This document shows, piece by piece, positions 26,285 through 34,636 of a stretch of DNA of 64,000 nucleotides (positions within the stretch are counted from its first letter, which is position 1; each line of letters opens with the position of its first letter). The DNA is from Glaesserella sp041817755. GTDB taxonomy: Bacteria > Pseudomonadota > Gammaproteobacteria > Enterobacterales > Pasteurellaceae. The stretch is taken from positions 1 to 64,000 of the forward strand of contig NZ_JBGYBX010000058.1 in assembly GCF_041817755.1 (NCBI RefSeq). Reading direction: 5' to 3'. The translations under genes and the position numbers were made by a program. The notes under the pieces were generated by a model. The model made no database searches, was not told the origin of the DNA, and worked only from the letters and a program-made list of their open reading frames with translations.

Positions 26285-27370
26285 TTGGAAGCCAGACATT
26301 ACATCACCATTGTGGTTGTGGTAATCGCATTACAATTATTATTGTTAAACTTCTCCAGAACCACGGCGTGGTTGTTTAATTTATCCAAACGGGGGCGTTG
26401 GCTCGTGACGGTGTCAAGTTATGTTACCGTCAATCTGTTTATTCTTTTACATTTCACGCAAATATTGCGCAGCTTTAGACTAAATGCGCTGATATTACTA
26501 TTCCTGCTTTTTGCCCTGTTCGTCCGTATTGCAACGGCGGCGGTTTATTTTGCAGGCAAGCGGTTTATGGATTCGCGTAAATTGAATAATGCGCTGAGGA
26601 TAATGTATCCGATAGGGTTTTTAGCCTTGGTGGGATTTTCGGTATATAACGCCTATACGCCGACCATTGTTCGTTATACCGTTACATTGGATAAACCGAT
26701 GCAACCGACCCGCATCGGGGTGGCAAGTGATTTACATTTAGGTAAATTATTCGGCGGAAAGCAATTGGATCAACTGGCAGAGATTTTTAATAAAGAGAAA
26801 GTCGATTTAATTTTACTGCCCGGCGATATTATGGACGATAATTTAAATTACTATTTTGCCGAAAATATGCGTCCGCATTTAGCCAAGTTAAAGGCGCCGT
26901 TAGGCACTTACGCCACCTTGGGGAATCATGATTTCTTCGGTGCGCAGAATCAGATTGCCAAGGAAATGCGCGCGGCGGGAATTCAGGTTTTATGGGATCA
27001 AGCGGTCCGTTTGGACGGAAAATTTACCATTATCGGACGGAATGATGAGATGAATAAAACCCGCCCGAATACGGAGCAGCTTTTGGAAGGCGTTAATTCG
27101 AATTTACCGGTATTTTTAATGGACCATCGCCCGACGCAAATCGAACAACATGCAAAATTACCGATTGATATTCAGGTTTCAGGTCATACGCATAACGGAC
27201 AGGTGTTCCCGGCAAATATCATGACATCGGCGATGTATGTGTTATCTTACGGCTATGAAAAAATCGGCAACGGGCACTTTTTCGTGACATCGGGCTATGG
27301 CTTTTGGGGGATCCCAATGCGTTTGGGCTCACAATCGGAAGTCGTGATTATTGATGTAAAAGGTAAATAG
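26285..27370 (+). CDS. Membrane-anchored metallophosphoesterase (YaeI/YkuE type)
   Basis: 361 residues from TTG at 26285. No ATG occurs until well inside the membrane region, and AGG lies about ten bases upstream, so TTG is the best start. About four N-terminal membrane spans (to residue ~130) are followed by a calcineurin-like phosphoesterase domain: GVASDLHLG, LPGDIMDD, LGNHDFFG, and GHTHNGQVFP supply the two-metal site. Related enzymes cleave lipid A precursors or phosphodiesters. The substrate here is unknown. Confidence 0.85.
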   Translation: MEARHYITIVVVVIALQLLLLNFSRTTAWLFNLSKRGRWLVTVSSYVTVNLFILLHFTQILRSFRLNALILLFLLFALFVRIATAAVYFAGKRFMDSRKLNNALRIMYPIGFLALVGFSVYNAYTPTIVRYTVTLDKPMQPTRIGVASDLHLGKLFGGKQLDQLAEIFNKEKVDLILLPGDIMDDNLNYYFAENMRPHLAKLKAPLGTYATLGNHDFFGAQNQIAKEMRAAGIQVLWDQAVRLDGKFTIIGRNDEMNKTRPNTEQLLEGVNSNLPVFLMDHRPTQIEQHAKLPIDIQVSGHTHNGQVFPANIMTSAMYVLSYGYEKIGNGHFFVTSGYGFWGIPMRLGSQSEVVIIDVKGK

Positions 27371-27373
27371 CAA

Positions 27374-27399
27374 AAAAGACCGCTGACAAGCGGTCTTTT
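27374..27399. terminator. Bidirectional terminator containing an uptake sequence
   Basis: AAAAGACCGCT-GACA-AGCGGTCTTTT; 11-bp stem between convergent genes. GACAAGCGGTC inside it is an uptake sequence. Confidence 0.88.
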
Positions 27400-27400
27400 G

Positions 27401-27874
27401 TTATCCGAAATTTACCATTTGATGATCGGCAAATTGTTGATAGAGGTCTCGCAGTGCGGTGCCGTTCGGCAAAATCAATTCGGGGCTGATTTCATAAAGC
27501 GGTACGATGACGAATTCGCGGTTGTGCATATCGTAATGGGGAACGGTCAAACGTGCCGTTTGGATTCGTTCGTCGCCGTAAAGCAAAATATCCAAATCAA
27601 GCGTGCGTTCGCCCCAACGGCGTAAGCGCACGCGACCTTGCTCATTCTCAATGCGTTGCAATTGATCGAGTAATTCGATAGCAGTCAGATCCGTATCGAA
27701 TTTTACCACGGCATTAACATAATCGGGTTGATCCTGTGGTCCGAGAGGTTTACTGCCATAGAATGAACTCGCTCGGATATTTTTTGCAAATTTTCGCAGT
27801 GAAGAGACCGCTTGTTTGAGCTGTTGCAACGGATTTTCAAGGTTTGAACCCAGCGCCACATAAACCGTCGTCAT
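27401..27874 (-). CDS. folK: HPPK, dihydropterin pyrophosphokinase
   Basis: 157 residues, the usual HPPK size. TTVYVALGSNLENPLQQLKQ at the N-terminus, FYGSKPLGPQDQPDYVNAVV, and the catalytic block RWGERTLDLDILLYG with the two Asp that bind magnesium. It makes the pterin diphosphate used in folate synthesis. Overlaps the pcnB stop by four bases (ATGA). Confidence 0.96.
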   Translation of the reverse strand: MTTVYVALGSNLENPLQQLKQAVSSLRKFAKNIRASSFYGSKPLGPQDQPDYVNAVVKFDTDLTAIELLDQLQRIENEQGRVRLRRWGERTLDLDILLYGDERIQTARLTVPHYDMHNREFVIVPLYEISPELILPNGTALRDLYQQFADHQMVNFG

Positions 27875-29394
27875 GAGGCTTCTCCTTGAGTCACTTTCTT
27901 TTTGCGGCTGAATTTGCGGCGCGGGCGGCGTTTTTTCTTTGTTTCTTCATCTCGGAAGGTCGGTAAACTTTTTACATTTTTCAGCATTTCAGTCCGCTGA
28001 GCTTCATTGCTGAATTGGTATTCATGCCACCATGCACTTAATTCCACGAGATCGCCGCCTTCAATTTCGGCGCGCATTACGAGTAAATCAAAGCCCGCGC
28101 GGAATTTAATATGTTCGAGGGTTTGCTGCGGGCGTTTGCCGGTGCGTTTCGGAAATTGGAATTGTAATGCCCAAATATCTCGAATTACCGTGGTATAACG
28201 ACGGTGTAATGCAACGGCTTTCACGCTGTCGGCAAGGATTTCGTTTGCCGCCAGCATCATCGCATCATGGTTATTTAAACCCCCTTCATTTTTCAGCTCA
28301 TCGATTTTTTCGCGTAGCGGATACCAAAACAGTGCTGCAAATAAGAATGCGGGATTCACACGTAGGTTATCTCGAATTCGTTCGTCCGTTGACCGAAGCG
28401 CTTTGCCGATCATGCGTTCGGTATCGGAATCACCGTATTCGGTAAAAAAGCGGCTTAACACAGGGAAAAGCTGCTGAAACAAACCGTATTGACGCAATAA
28501 TTCATAGGTTTTATAGCCGTAACCCGATTGCAACAATTTCAGTGATTCGTCAAACAGGCGGGCCGCCGGAATATTTTTTAACAACGGCGCCATGTTGCGA
28601 ATCGGCTCATCGCTTGCCTTGTCAAGAAACATGTCGAGTTTTGCCATAAAACGGACGGCACGCAGCATCCGCACCGGATCTTCTTGATAACGAGTGACGG
28701 GATCACCAATCAGTGCTAATTTGCCTGCTTTCAGATCATCAATCCCGTTGAAGAAGTCGTAAATCATATTATGACTGACATCGTAATAAAAGGCATTGAC
28801 GCTGAAATCACGGCGTTCCGCATCCTCCCGTAATGAGCCGTAGACATTGTCTCGCAATAGCATTCCCGCTTCACTGGTTTTGGACATTTTCTCCGTCGCG
28901 TTACTGTGATGATCCGCGCGGAATGTTGCAACTTCATAGATTTCACGCCCGAAAACGATATGAGCCAGACGGAAACGCCGACCAATTAAGCGGCATTGGC
29001 GACCAAAGATTTTTTGAATTTCCTCAGGGCGCGCATTGGTAGCAATGTCAAAGTCTTTCGCTTTTTGCCCTAACAATAAGTCGCGGATACAGCCGCCGAC
29101 CATATAGGCTTCATAACCGTTTTTTTGCAACTTATTAACAATGGCGATAGCATTGCTAGGGAAATCTTTCGGCGAAATGCCGTAATGTCCTGCCGGTAGG
29201 GTAAACTTTTTGTGCAGAATATGATTCGGTACCGTGTGCGTTCTGTGTGATTTTTTCTTCGGTGTGCGATTGGGGTGTTCAATCGGCTTAGGTTCTAACC
29301 GTTTGGGATGAAAGTTGTGTTCCGCTTGTGTGGTTTCGGCAAGCGGTGGGATATCGTCCTTTTTTTTTGCGACCAAAAAAAGATTTGATGTAAT
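27871..29394 (-). CDS. pcnB: Poly(A) polymerase I (probable AUU start)
   Basis: Adds 3' poly(A) tails that promote RNA decay. Motifs: YMVGGCIRDLLLG with catalytic KDFDIATNA, then RRDFSVNAFYYD and DPVRMLRAVRF. The C-terminus is very basic (KKKRRPRRKFSRKKK). The frame has no ATG near its N-terminus. TTG at 29376 has no ribosome binding site, whereas ATT at 29394 is preceded by GAGGTG eleven bases upstream; E. coli pcnB is known to start with AUU. From ATT the protein has 507 residues. A run of nine A follows in the N-terminal Lys codons. Confidence 0.88.
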   Translation of the reverse strand: MTSNLFLVAKKKDDIPPLAETTQAEHNFHPKRLEPKPIEHPNRTPKKKSHRTHTVPNHILHKKFTLPAGHYGISPKDFPSNAIAIVNKLQKNGYEAYMVGGCIRDLLLGQKAKDFDIATNARPEEIQKIFGRQCRLIGRRFRLAHIVFGREIYEVATFRADHHSNATEKMSKTSEAGMLLRDNVYGSLREDAERRDFSVNAFYYDVSHNMIYDFFNGIDDLKAGKLALIGDPVTRYQEDPVRMLRAVRFMAKLDMFLDKASDEPIRNMAPLLKNIPAARLFDESLKLLQSGYGYKTYELLRQYGLFQQLFPVLSRFFTEYGDSDTERMIGKALRSTDERIRDNLRVNPAFLFAALFWYPLREKIDELKNEGGLNNHDAMMLAANEILADSVKAVALHRRYTTVIRDIWALQFQFPKRTGKRPQQTLEHIKFRAGFDLLVMRAEIEGGDLVELSAWWHEYQFSNEAQRTEMLKNVKSLPTFRDEETKKKRRPRRKFSRKKKVTQGEAS

Positions 29395-29459
29395 TTAAAA
29401 TAAGTCACCTCATTACTATGACATAGAAATGTAGGAACACCGTAAACATATGCTAAACG

Positions 29460-29484
29460 GACACACGCAGTGTGTCCCTACTTT
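29460..29484. repeat. GTAGGGACACAC palindrome
   Basis: On the minus strand GTAGGGACACACTGCGTGTG continues to TCC; stem GGACACAC/GTGTGTCC with three-base loop. It lies in the dksA-pcnB spacer and could be a terminator or RNA-processing site. Member of the GTAGGG palindrome family. Confidence 0.5.
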
Positions 29485-29517
29485 TTCAATATTGTCTAAC
29501 TATCGTATTTTTAATGA

Positions 29518-29967
29518 TTAGCCGCCCATCTGTTTTTCACGAATCTCGGCGAGTGTTTTGCAATCGACACAAAGTTCGGCGGTCGGGCGCGCTTCCAAAC
29601 GTTTTAAACCGATTTCGATTCCGCAGGCATCACAATAGCCGTAGTCACCTTCATCCAGTTTCACTAATGTTTGCTCAATACGTTTCAGTAATTTGCGCTC
29701 ACGATCGCGATTGCGTAATTCTAAGCTGAATTCTTCTTCTTGTGTTGCACGGTCGGCAGGATCGGCGAAATTGGTCACATCATCTTGCATTTGGCTTTTG
29801 GTACGTTCCGCTTCTTCCATAATTTGCGCATGCCATGCTTTCAGAATTTTACGGAAATGCTCGATTTGGGCATCGTTCATGTATTCTTCATTCTTACTCG
29901 GCTCGTAAGGCGACACACCGGCAAGAGCCAGTAAACTTAAAGAAGTGGTTTTTGCCACTTGAGTCAT
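29518..29967 (-). CDS. dksA: RNA polymerase-binding regulator DksA
   Basis: 149 residues. The coiled-coil tip DPADRA carries the two Asp that enter the RNA polymerase secondary channel. The zinc finger is CDAC...CVDC, and ELRNRDRERKLLKRIEQTL and RLEARPTAELC match the family. DksA with ppGpp represses rRNA/tRNA promoters and activates amino acid genes. Upstream of pcnB-folK as in E. coli (without gluQRS). Confidence 0.97.
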   Translation of the reverse strand: MTQVAKTTSLSLLALAGVSPYEPSKNEEYMNDAQIEHFRKILKAWHAQIMEEAERTKSQMQDDVTNFADPADRATQEEEFSLELRNRDRERKLLKRIEQTLVKLDEGDYGYCDACGIEIGLKRLEARPTAELCVDCKTLAEIREKQMGG

Positions 29968-30311
29968 AATTCACTCCTGTTTTCTTGGAATCGTCTTCCC
30001 TAAGATACTGCTGTTTAGGGGTTATTAGGGTTATATTTAAAGGCGCGTATAAATAACAGAACTTGCTTCAATTAGCAAATTATTTTGTGCAATTTATGCG
30101 CAGCCGATAAAAAACATCAAACGTACAGTGTTTGCGATAACAAATATCTGAATAAGAGTCGGTATTTTTTATTTTGTTCAATGTATTCCGTGCATTAGTA
30201 TGAAATTTGTACTTCGCTGTTTTTAGATAAAGATCGTTATACAATCTCTATCGCAAACGTTTGCATGGTGATATACTTGCTCCGCTTTTTTATTTGATTG
30301 AGGTTTTAATC
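29968..30311. other. 344-base intergenic region, dksA/purM promoters
   Basis: Divergent spacer with no credible gene. It holds the dksA ribosome binding site (AGGAGTG), AT-rich sequence and, near the purM end, a PurR box. Confidence 0.7.
30252..30265 (+). promoter_or_regulatory. PurR box upstream of purM
   Basis: CGCAAACGTTTGCA is close to the core PurR operator GCAAACGTTTGC and sits 47 bases before the GTG start of purM. A similar half-site, GTGTTTGCG, lies near 30130. PurR with hypoxanthine or guanine would repress here. Confidence 0.8.
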
Positions 30312-31343
30312 GTGACAACACAACTAAGTTACAAAGATGCCGGTGTTGATATTCATGCCGGGAATGAACTGGTCGAGCGTATTAAAGGGGATGTGAAGCG
30401 TACCCGTCGTCCGGAAGTTATCGGTGGATTAGGCGGCTTCGGGGCGTTGTGTGCCTTACCAAGCAAATATAAAGAACCTATTTTGGTTTCCGGTACGGAC
30501 GGCGTCGGCACTAAATTGCGTTTAGCGATTGATTTAAACAAACATGACACTATCGGCATCGATTTGGTGGCAATGTGTGTCAATGACCTTGTCGTTCAAG
30601 GCGCCGAGCCTCTCTTTTTCCTTGATTATTACGCGACGGGAAAATTGGATGTCGATGTGGCAGGCTCGGTCATCAAAGGTATTGCCAACGGTTGTGAGCA
30701 GTCAGGTTGTGCCTTAGTCGGCGGTGAAACGGCGGAAATGCCTGGCATGTATCACGAAGGCGATTATGATTTAGCCGGATTCTGTGTCGGCGTGGTCGAA
30801 AAATCCGAGATCATTGACGGTTCAAACGTAAAAGTCGGTGATGTACTGATTGCGTTAGCTTCGAGTGGTCCTCATTCAAACGGTTATTCACTGATTCGTA
30901 AAGTGTTGGAAGTCAGCGGTGCTGCACCGTCGGACTTATTGGACGGCAAACCGTTAAGCGAGCATTTTTTGGCGCCGACGAAAATTTATGTCAAATCGGT
31001 GCTTCAATTAATTAAACAAGTTGATGTACACGCAATCGCGCATTTAACCGGCGGCGGTTTTTGGGAAAATATTCCGCGCGTGTTGCCGAATAATGTTAAA
31101 GCCGTGATTAACGAATCAAGCTGGACATGGCAACCCGCCTTTACTTGGTTACAAGAAAAGGGCAACATTAGTCGTTATGAAATGTATCGCACCTTTAACT
31201 GTGGTGTCGGTATGGTTATTGCGTTACCCGAAAGTGATGTGGAAACGGCGCTTGCCGTATTGAAACAAGCGGGTGAAACGGCTTGGGTAATCGGAAAAAT
31301 TGAGAATTTGGGTGGCGGTAGCGAACAAGTTGAAATTGTGTAA
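30312..31343 (+). CDS. purM: Phosphoribosylaminoimidazole synthetase (AIR synthetase)
   Basis: 343 residues from GTG at 30312. Alignment places the start at TTQLSYKDAGVDIHAGN, and GAGG precedes it. Conserved: GGLGGFGALCAL, SGTDGVGTKLRLA, VNDLVVQGAEPLFFLDY, GGETAEMPGMY and LTGGGFWENIPRVL. It closes the imidazole ring in the fifth step of purine synthesis. Precedes purN. The upstream open frame from 30261 is not used. Confidence 0.97.
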   Translation: MTTQLSYKDAGVDIHAGNELVERIKGDVKRTRRPEVIGGLGGFGALCALPSKYKEPILVSGTDGVGTKLRLAIDLNKHDTIGIDLVAMCVNDLVVQGAEPLFFLDYYATGKLDVDVAGSVIKGIANGCEQSGCALVGGETAEMPGMYHEGDYDLAGFCVGVVEKSEIIDGSNVKVGDVLIALASSGPHSNGYSLIRKVLEVSGAAPSDLLDGKPLSEHFLAPTKIYVKSVLQLIKQVDVHAIAHLTGGGFWENIPRVLPNNVKAVINESSWTWQPAFTWLQEKGNISRYEMYRTFNCGVGMVIALPESDVETALAVLKQAGETAWVIGKIENLGGGSEQVEIV

Positions 31344-31395
31344 AATTTTGGCCTGAACCGACCGCTTGTAGATTCGGCGGGTTATACTATTTATC

Positions 31396-31420
31396 AAGGG
31401 CGTAGGAAATACGCCCTTTC
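31396..31420 (+). terminator. Stem-loop between purM and purN
   Basis: AAGGGCGTA-GGAAA-TACGCCCTT then TC; a nine-pair stem. It could attenuate purN or end part of the purM transcript. Similar GCGTA/TACGC stems occur after thrS. Confidence 0.6.
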
Positions 31421-31442
31421 GTCTATGTAATTTCGGCAAAAT

Positions 31443-32087
31443 ATGATGAAAAATATTGTGATCATGATTTCGGGCAATGGCTCGAATTTACAAAAAATTA
31501 TTGAAGCCCAACAAGCGGGCAGAATCAAGGGAAATATTTGCGGGGTCATTTCAAACCAAGCGTCTGCTTACGGTTTGGAACGTGCCAAACAAGCGAATAT
31601 CCCGACTTTTGTGTTTGAACGTCGGGATTTTGCCACGAGCCTTGATATGGATCGGGCAATCGTGGCACAAATCGAAGTACTACATGCCGATTTAATCGTG
31701 ATGGCTGGCTATATGAAAATTTTAACGGCGGAATTTACCCGTCGCTTTGACGGTAAAATTTTGAATATTCATCCGTCTTTACTGCCGAAATACCCCGGAT
31801 TGCATACCCATCAACGGGCAATGGAAGCCGGTGAACAAGAACACGGAATGAGTATTCATTTTGTGAACGAAGAGGTTGACGGCGGCGCCATCGTATTGCA
31901 AGCGAAAGTGCCGATTTATCCGGATGATGAATTAGACGATGTGATTGAACGTGTTTATGAACAGGAACACCGTTGTTATCCGCTAGTGATTCAATGGTTT
32001 TGTACTGATCGTTTATATTTGAAAGACGGCTATGCCTATTTGGATAACCAGCGTTTACCGCCTGGCGGCTATGCGATGGAAGAGTGA
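31443..32087 (+). CDS. purN: Phosphoribosylglycinamide formyltransferase 1
   Basis: 214 residues. ISGNGSNLQKIIEAQ binds the phosphoribosyl group. Catalytic Asn and His lie in ILNIHPSLLPKYPGLHTHQR, and HFVNEEVDGGAIVLQ supplies the Asp. Transfers formyl from 10-formyl-THF to GAR, the third step of purine synthesis. About 100 bases after purM, same strand. Two adjacent ATG codons (31443, 31446) could start it. Confidence 0.96.
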   Translation: MMKNIVIMISGNGSNLQKIIEAQQAGRIKGNICGVISNQASAYGLERAKQANIPTFVFERRDFATSLDMDRAIVAQIEVLHADLIVMAGYMKILTAEFTRRFDGKILNIHPSLLPKYPGLHTHQRAMEAGEQEHGMSIHFVNEEVDGGAIVLQAKVPIYPDDELDDVIERVYEQEHRCYPLVIQWFCTDRLYLKDGYAYLDNQRLPPGGYAMEE

Positions 32088-32201
32088 ATCAATAAATTTA
32101 TCCGTCTTAAGAATTTTTTAAGATTTTACTGTTCTAATGCTCGAGAAAGCGGTAACACGCGGCGGTTTATTGAATGAATGTCTATTCGGAGAATGGTTGC
32201 A

Positions 32202-32558
32202 GTGAAAAAATTAATCACTTTAGTTTCAATCTTAACACTTTCAACATCGGCGTTTGCCGGTTTTCAAGGTAATAATGGCGGCGGTTTCCAAGGGAAAAAG
32301 GCAAAAAGTATCACGACGGTTGCGCAAGCTAAAAAAGCCTATGATGATGCTCCGGTTTCCATTTCCGGTTACATTGTTAAGCAACTTGATGAGGACAGCT
32401 TTATTTTTAGAGATTCGAGCGGTCAAATTCGGATTGATGTCGATGATGATGCGTGGGGCGGATTACATGTGGATTCCAAAACCAGAATCCGTATTCACGG
32501 TAAAGTTGACCGAGACGATAATAGAACGGAAATTGATGTAAAACGTATTAGCAAGTAA
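32202..32558 (+). CDS. Periplasmic OB-fold (YgiW/YdeI family) protein
   Basis: 118 residues from GTG at 32202. This start gives a clean signal peptide (KKLITLVSILTLSTSAFA, cut before GFQG) with GGAG ten bases upstream; the ATG at 32178 would add a charged extension. The mature part has a Gly-rich stretch and then a BOF domain (TVAQAKKAYDDAPVSISGYI...DSSGQIRIDVDDD...RIHGKVDRDD). Such proteins bind cationic ligands and help stress tolerance. Neighbour 32576 is a lipoprotein paralogue. Confidence 0.82.
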   Translation: MKKLITLVSILTLSTSAFAGFQGNNGGGFQGKKAKSITTVAQAKKAYDDAPVSISGYIVKQLDEDSFIFRDSSGQIRIDVDDDAWGGLHVDSKTRIRIHGKVDRDDNRTEIDVKRISK

Positions 32559-32575
32559 ATGTTGAGGAAAATCAC

Positions 32576-32938
32576 ATGAAAAAATTAATGTCATTATCGT
32601 TATTAGCCGGTGCATTGGTGTTAACGGCTTGTAGCAATCCGTATGCCAACCAACAGCAGTTCGGTGCCAACGTACCATCCAGTGTGATCAGCGTAAAGCA
32701 AGCGTTATCGGCTTATGACGACAGCTATGTAACACTGGAAGGTTCTATTTTGGATCAAGTCGATAACGATGAGTATATTCTGGCGGACTCAAGCGGTCAG
32801 ATCCGCGTTGAAATCGACAACCATGTTTGGCAAGGCAAAAATGTCAGTTCGGAAAACGTTATTCGCGTCTACGGCGAAATTGACAGAGAGTGGAACAAAA
32901 CCGAATTGAAAGTACGTGAATTGACTATTTTAAGATAA
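32576..32938 (+). CDS. OB-fold (YgiW/YdeI-like) lipoprotein
   Basis: 120 residues. Signal MKKLMSLSLLAGALVLTAC with lipobox LTAC, so this copy is membrane-anchored. The rest parallels the preceding gene: SVKQALSAYDDSYVTLEGSI, DSSGQIRVEID, VYGEIDREWNKTELKV. It follows by 17 bases with TGAGGA before the ATG, so both are one operon. Function beyond the family is unknown. Confidence 0.82.
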   Translation: MKKLMSLSLLAGALVLTACSNPYANQQQFGANVPSSVISVKQALSAYDDSYVTLEGSILDQVDNDEYILADSSGQIRVEIDNHVWQGKNVSSENVIRVYGEIDREWNKTELKVRELTILR

Positions 32939-32957
32939 GTTTCAAGACGTTAAGAAT

Positions 32958-32985
32958 GGGGACACGCAGTGTTCCCGTTTTTTTT
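32958..32985 (+). terminator. Terminator after the OB-fold genes
   Basis: GGGGACAC-GCA-GTGTTCCC followed by G and a run of T. Resembles the palindrome near 29460. Confidence 0.8.
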
Positions 32986-33040
32986 TGCATAAAAAAAACT
33001 AATCCGAAACGGCAATTTATATCGCCCGTGACTTTCTGAA

Positions 33041-33062
33041 AAATATGATCTAGATCGCATTT
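33041..33062 (+). promoter_or_regulatory. CRP site upstream of aspA
   Basis: AAATATGATCTAGATCGCAT continued by TT differs from the ideal CRP site at two symmetric positions. Centre 33051.5, 73 bases before the aspA start. The right half, TCGCA, is of the CRP-S type that in Pasteurellaceae needs Sxy. Confidence 0.75.
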
Positions 33063-33124
33063 TTATTCCGTTGAAGTCAGTATGATGAATCGCAATTTCA
33101 TAGCAAATAACAAAGGGGAAAATT

Positions 33125-34549
33125 ATGAGTCATACTCGTATTGAAGTGGATTTATTAGGTGAGCGTGAAGTACCGAATGAAGTGTATTGGGGCATTCACA
33201 CATTACGTGCAGTAGAAAACTTTAAGATTTCAAAAAACACTATTTCGGATGTGCCGGAATTTGTGCGCGGTATGGTCATGGTAAAAAAAGCCACCGCATT
33301 GGCGAACGGTGAGTTGGGGGCGATACCGAAAAAAATTGCCAAGGCAATCGTACAGGCTTGTGATGAAATACTGGTGAACGGGCGCTGTTTGGATCAGTTC
33401 CCGTCAGACGTGTATCAGGGCGGCGCCGGCACTTCGGTCAATATGAATACCAATGAAGTGGTGGCGAATTTGACGCTTGAGCTTTTAGGACATAAAAAAG
33501 GCGAATACCACATTGTAAATCCGATGGATCATGTGAATGCCAGCCAATCAACCAATGATGCTTATCCGACCGGCTTCCGCATTGCGGTGTATAACAGCAT
33601 TATGAAATTGATTAGTAAAGTCCTTTACTTGCAACAAGGGTTTGAAGCAAAAGCCAATGAGTTTGCCAATATCTTGAAAATGGGGCGTACCCAATTGCAA
33701 GATGCGGTGCCGATGACGGTCGGTCAAGAGTTTAAAGCGTTTTCTGTGTTACTTGACGAAGAAGTGAAAAACTTAAAACGTACGGCGGAGTTGCTATTGG
33801 AAGTGAATTTGGGGGCGACGGCTATCGGAACAGGGTTAAATACGCCGGAAGGTTATGCACCGCTGGCAGTGAAATATCTGTCCGAAGTGACACAACTTCC
33901 GTGTACCTTATCGGAAAACCTGATTGAAGCGACTTCAGACTGCGGTGCCTATGTGATGGTTCACGGTGCGTTAAAACGTACTGCGGTAAAATTGTCAAAA
34001 GTCTGTAACGACTTACGTTTACTTTCATCAGGGCCGCGTGCCGGTTTAAATGAAATTAATCTGCCTGAATTGCAAGCGGGTTCATCGATTATGCCGGCGA
34101 AAGTCAATCCGGTGGTACCTGAAGTGGTCAACCAAGTCTGCTTCAAAATCATTGGTAACGATACGACCGTGACATTCGCCGCTGAAGCGGGTCAATTACA
34201 GTTAAATGTCATGGAACCGGTGATCGGTCAAGCGATGTTTGAATCCATTGAGATTTTATCGAATGCTTGCGTGAACCTGCGTGATAAATGTATCGACGGT
34301 ATTACGGTAAACAAAGAAATCTGTGAAAGCTATGTATTCAATTCGATCGGTATTGTAACTTATCTCAATCCGTTTATCGGACACCACGAAGGTGATATTG
34401 TCGGTAAAATTTGTGCTACAACCGGTAAAGGCGTACGCGAAGTCGTGTTAGAACGCGGTTTACTGACGGAAGCGCAATTAGACGATATTCTTTCCGTCGA
34501 AAACTTGATGAACCCGAAATACAAAGCAAAACGCTTTGAAGATGAGTAA
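33125..34549 (+). CDS. aspA: Aspartate ammonia-lyase
   Basis: 474 residues of the fumarase/aspartase superfamily, with the signature GSSIMPAKVNPV (about 320-331) holding the catalytic Ser loop, and TRIEVDLLGEREVPNEVYWG at the N-terminus. It deaminates aspartate to fumarate, feeding anaerobic fumarate respiration. AAAGGGG lies before the ATG. A CRP site upstream suggests catabolite control, as in E. coli. Confidence 0.96.
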   Translation: MSHTRIEVDLLGEREVPNEVYWGIHTLRAVENFKISKNTISDVPEFVRGMVMVKKATALANGELGAIPKKIAKAIVQACDEILVNGRCLDQFPSDVYQGGAGTSVNMNTNEVVANLTLELLGHKKGEYHIVNPMDHVNASQSTNDAYPTGFRIAVYNSIMKLISKVLYLQQGFEAKANEFANILKMGRTQLQDAVPMTVGQEFKAFSVLLDEEVKNLKRTAELLLEVNLGATAIGTGLNTPEGYAPLAVKYLSEVTQLPCTLSENLIEATSDCGAYVMVHGALKRTAVKLSKVCNDLRLLSSGPRAGLNEINLPELQAGSSIMPAKVNPVVPEVVNQVCFKIIGNDTTVTFAAEAGQLQLNVMEPVIGQAMFESIEILSNACVNLRDKCIDGITVNKEICESYVFNSIGIVTYLNPFIGHHEGDIVGKICATTGKGVREVVLERGLLTEAQLDDILSVENLMNPKYKAKRFEDE

Positions 34550-34586
34550 AGCCGTATAAATTGATAAAAAGGTACAAGCGTATGAT

Positions 34587-34636
34587 AATCTGCACCTTAA
34601 CCCGTTGCTTAGTTCAACGTTTGAGGTGCAGATTTT
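34587..34636. terminator. Long stem-loop between aspA and galM
   Basis: AATCTGCACCTTAA pairs with TTTGAGGTGCAGATT around an inner GTTGC...CAACG part, followed by T-run on the + strand. It serves convergent genes. Confidence 0.8.

Noticed and set aside
30261..30311. ATG at 30261 as purM start
   Set aside because: It lies within the PurR box region and adds residues absent from PurM; the GTG at 30312 has a proper ribosome binding site.
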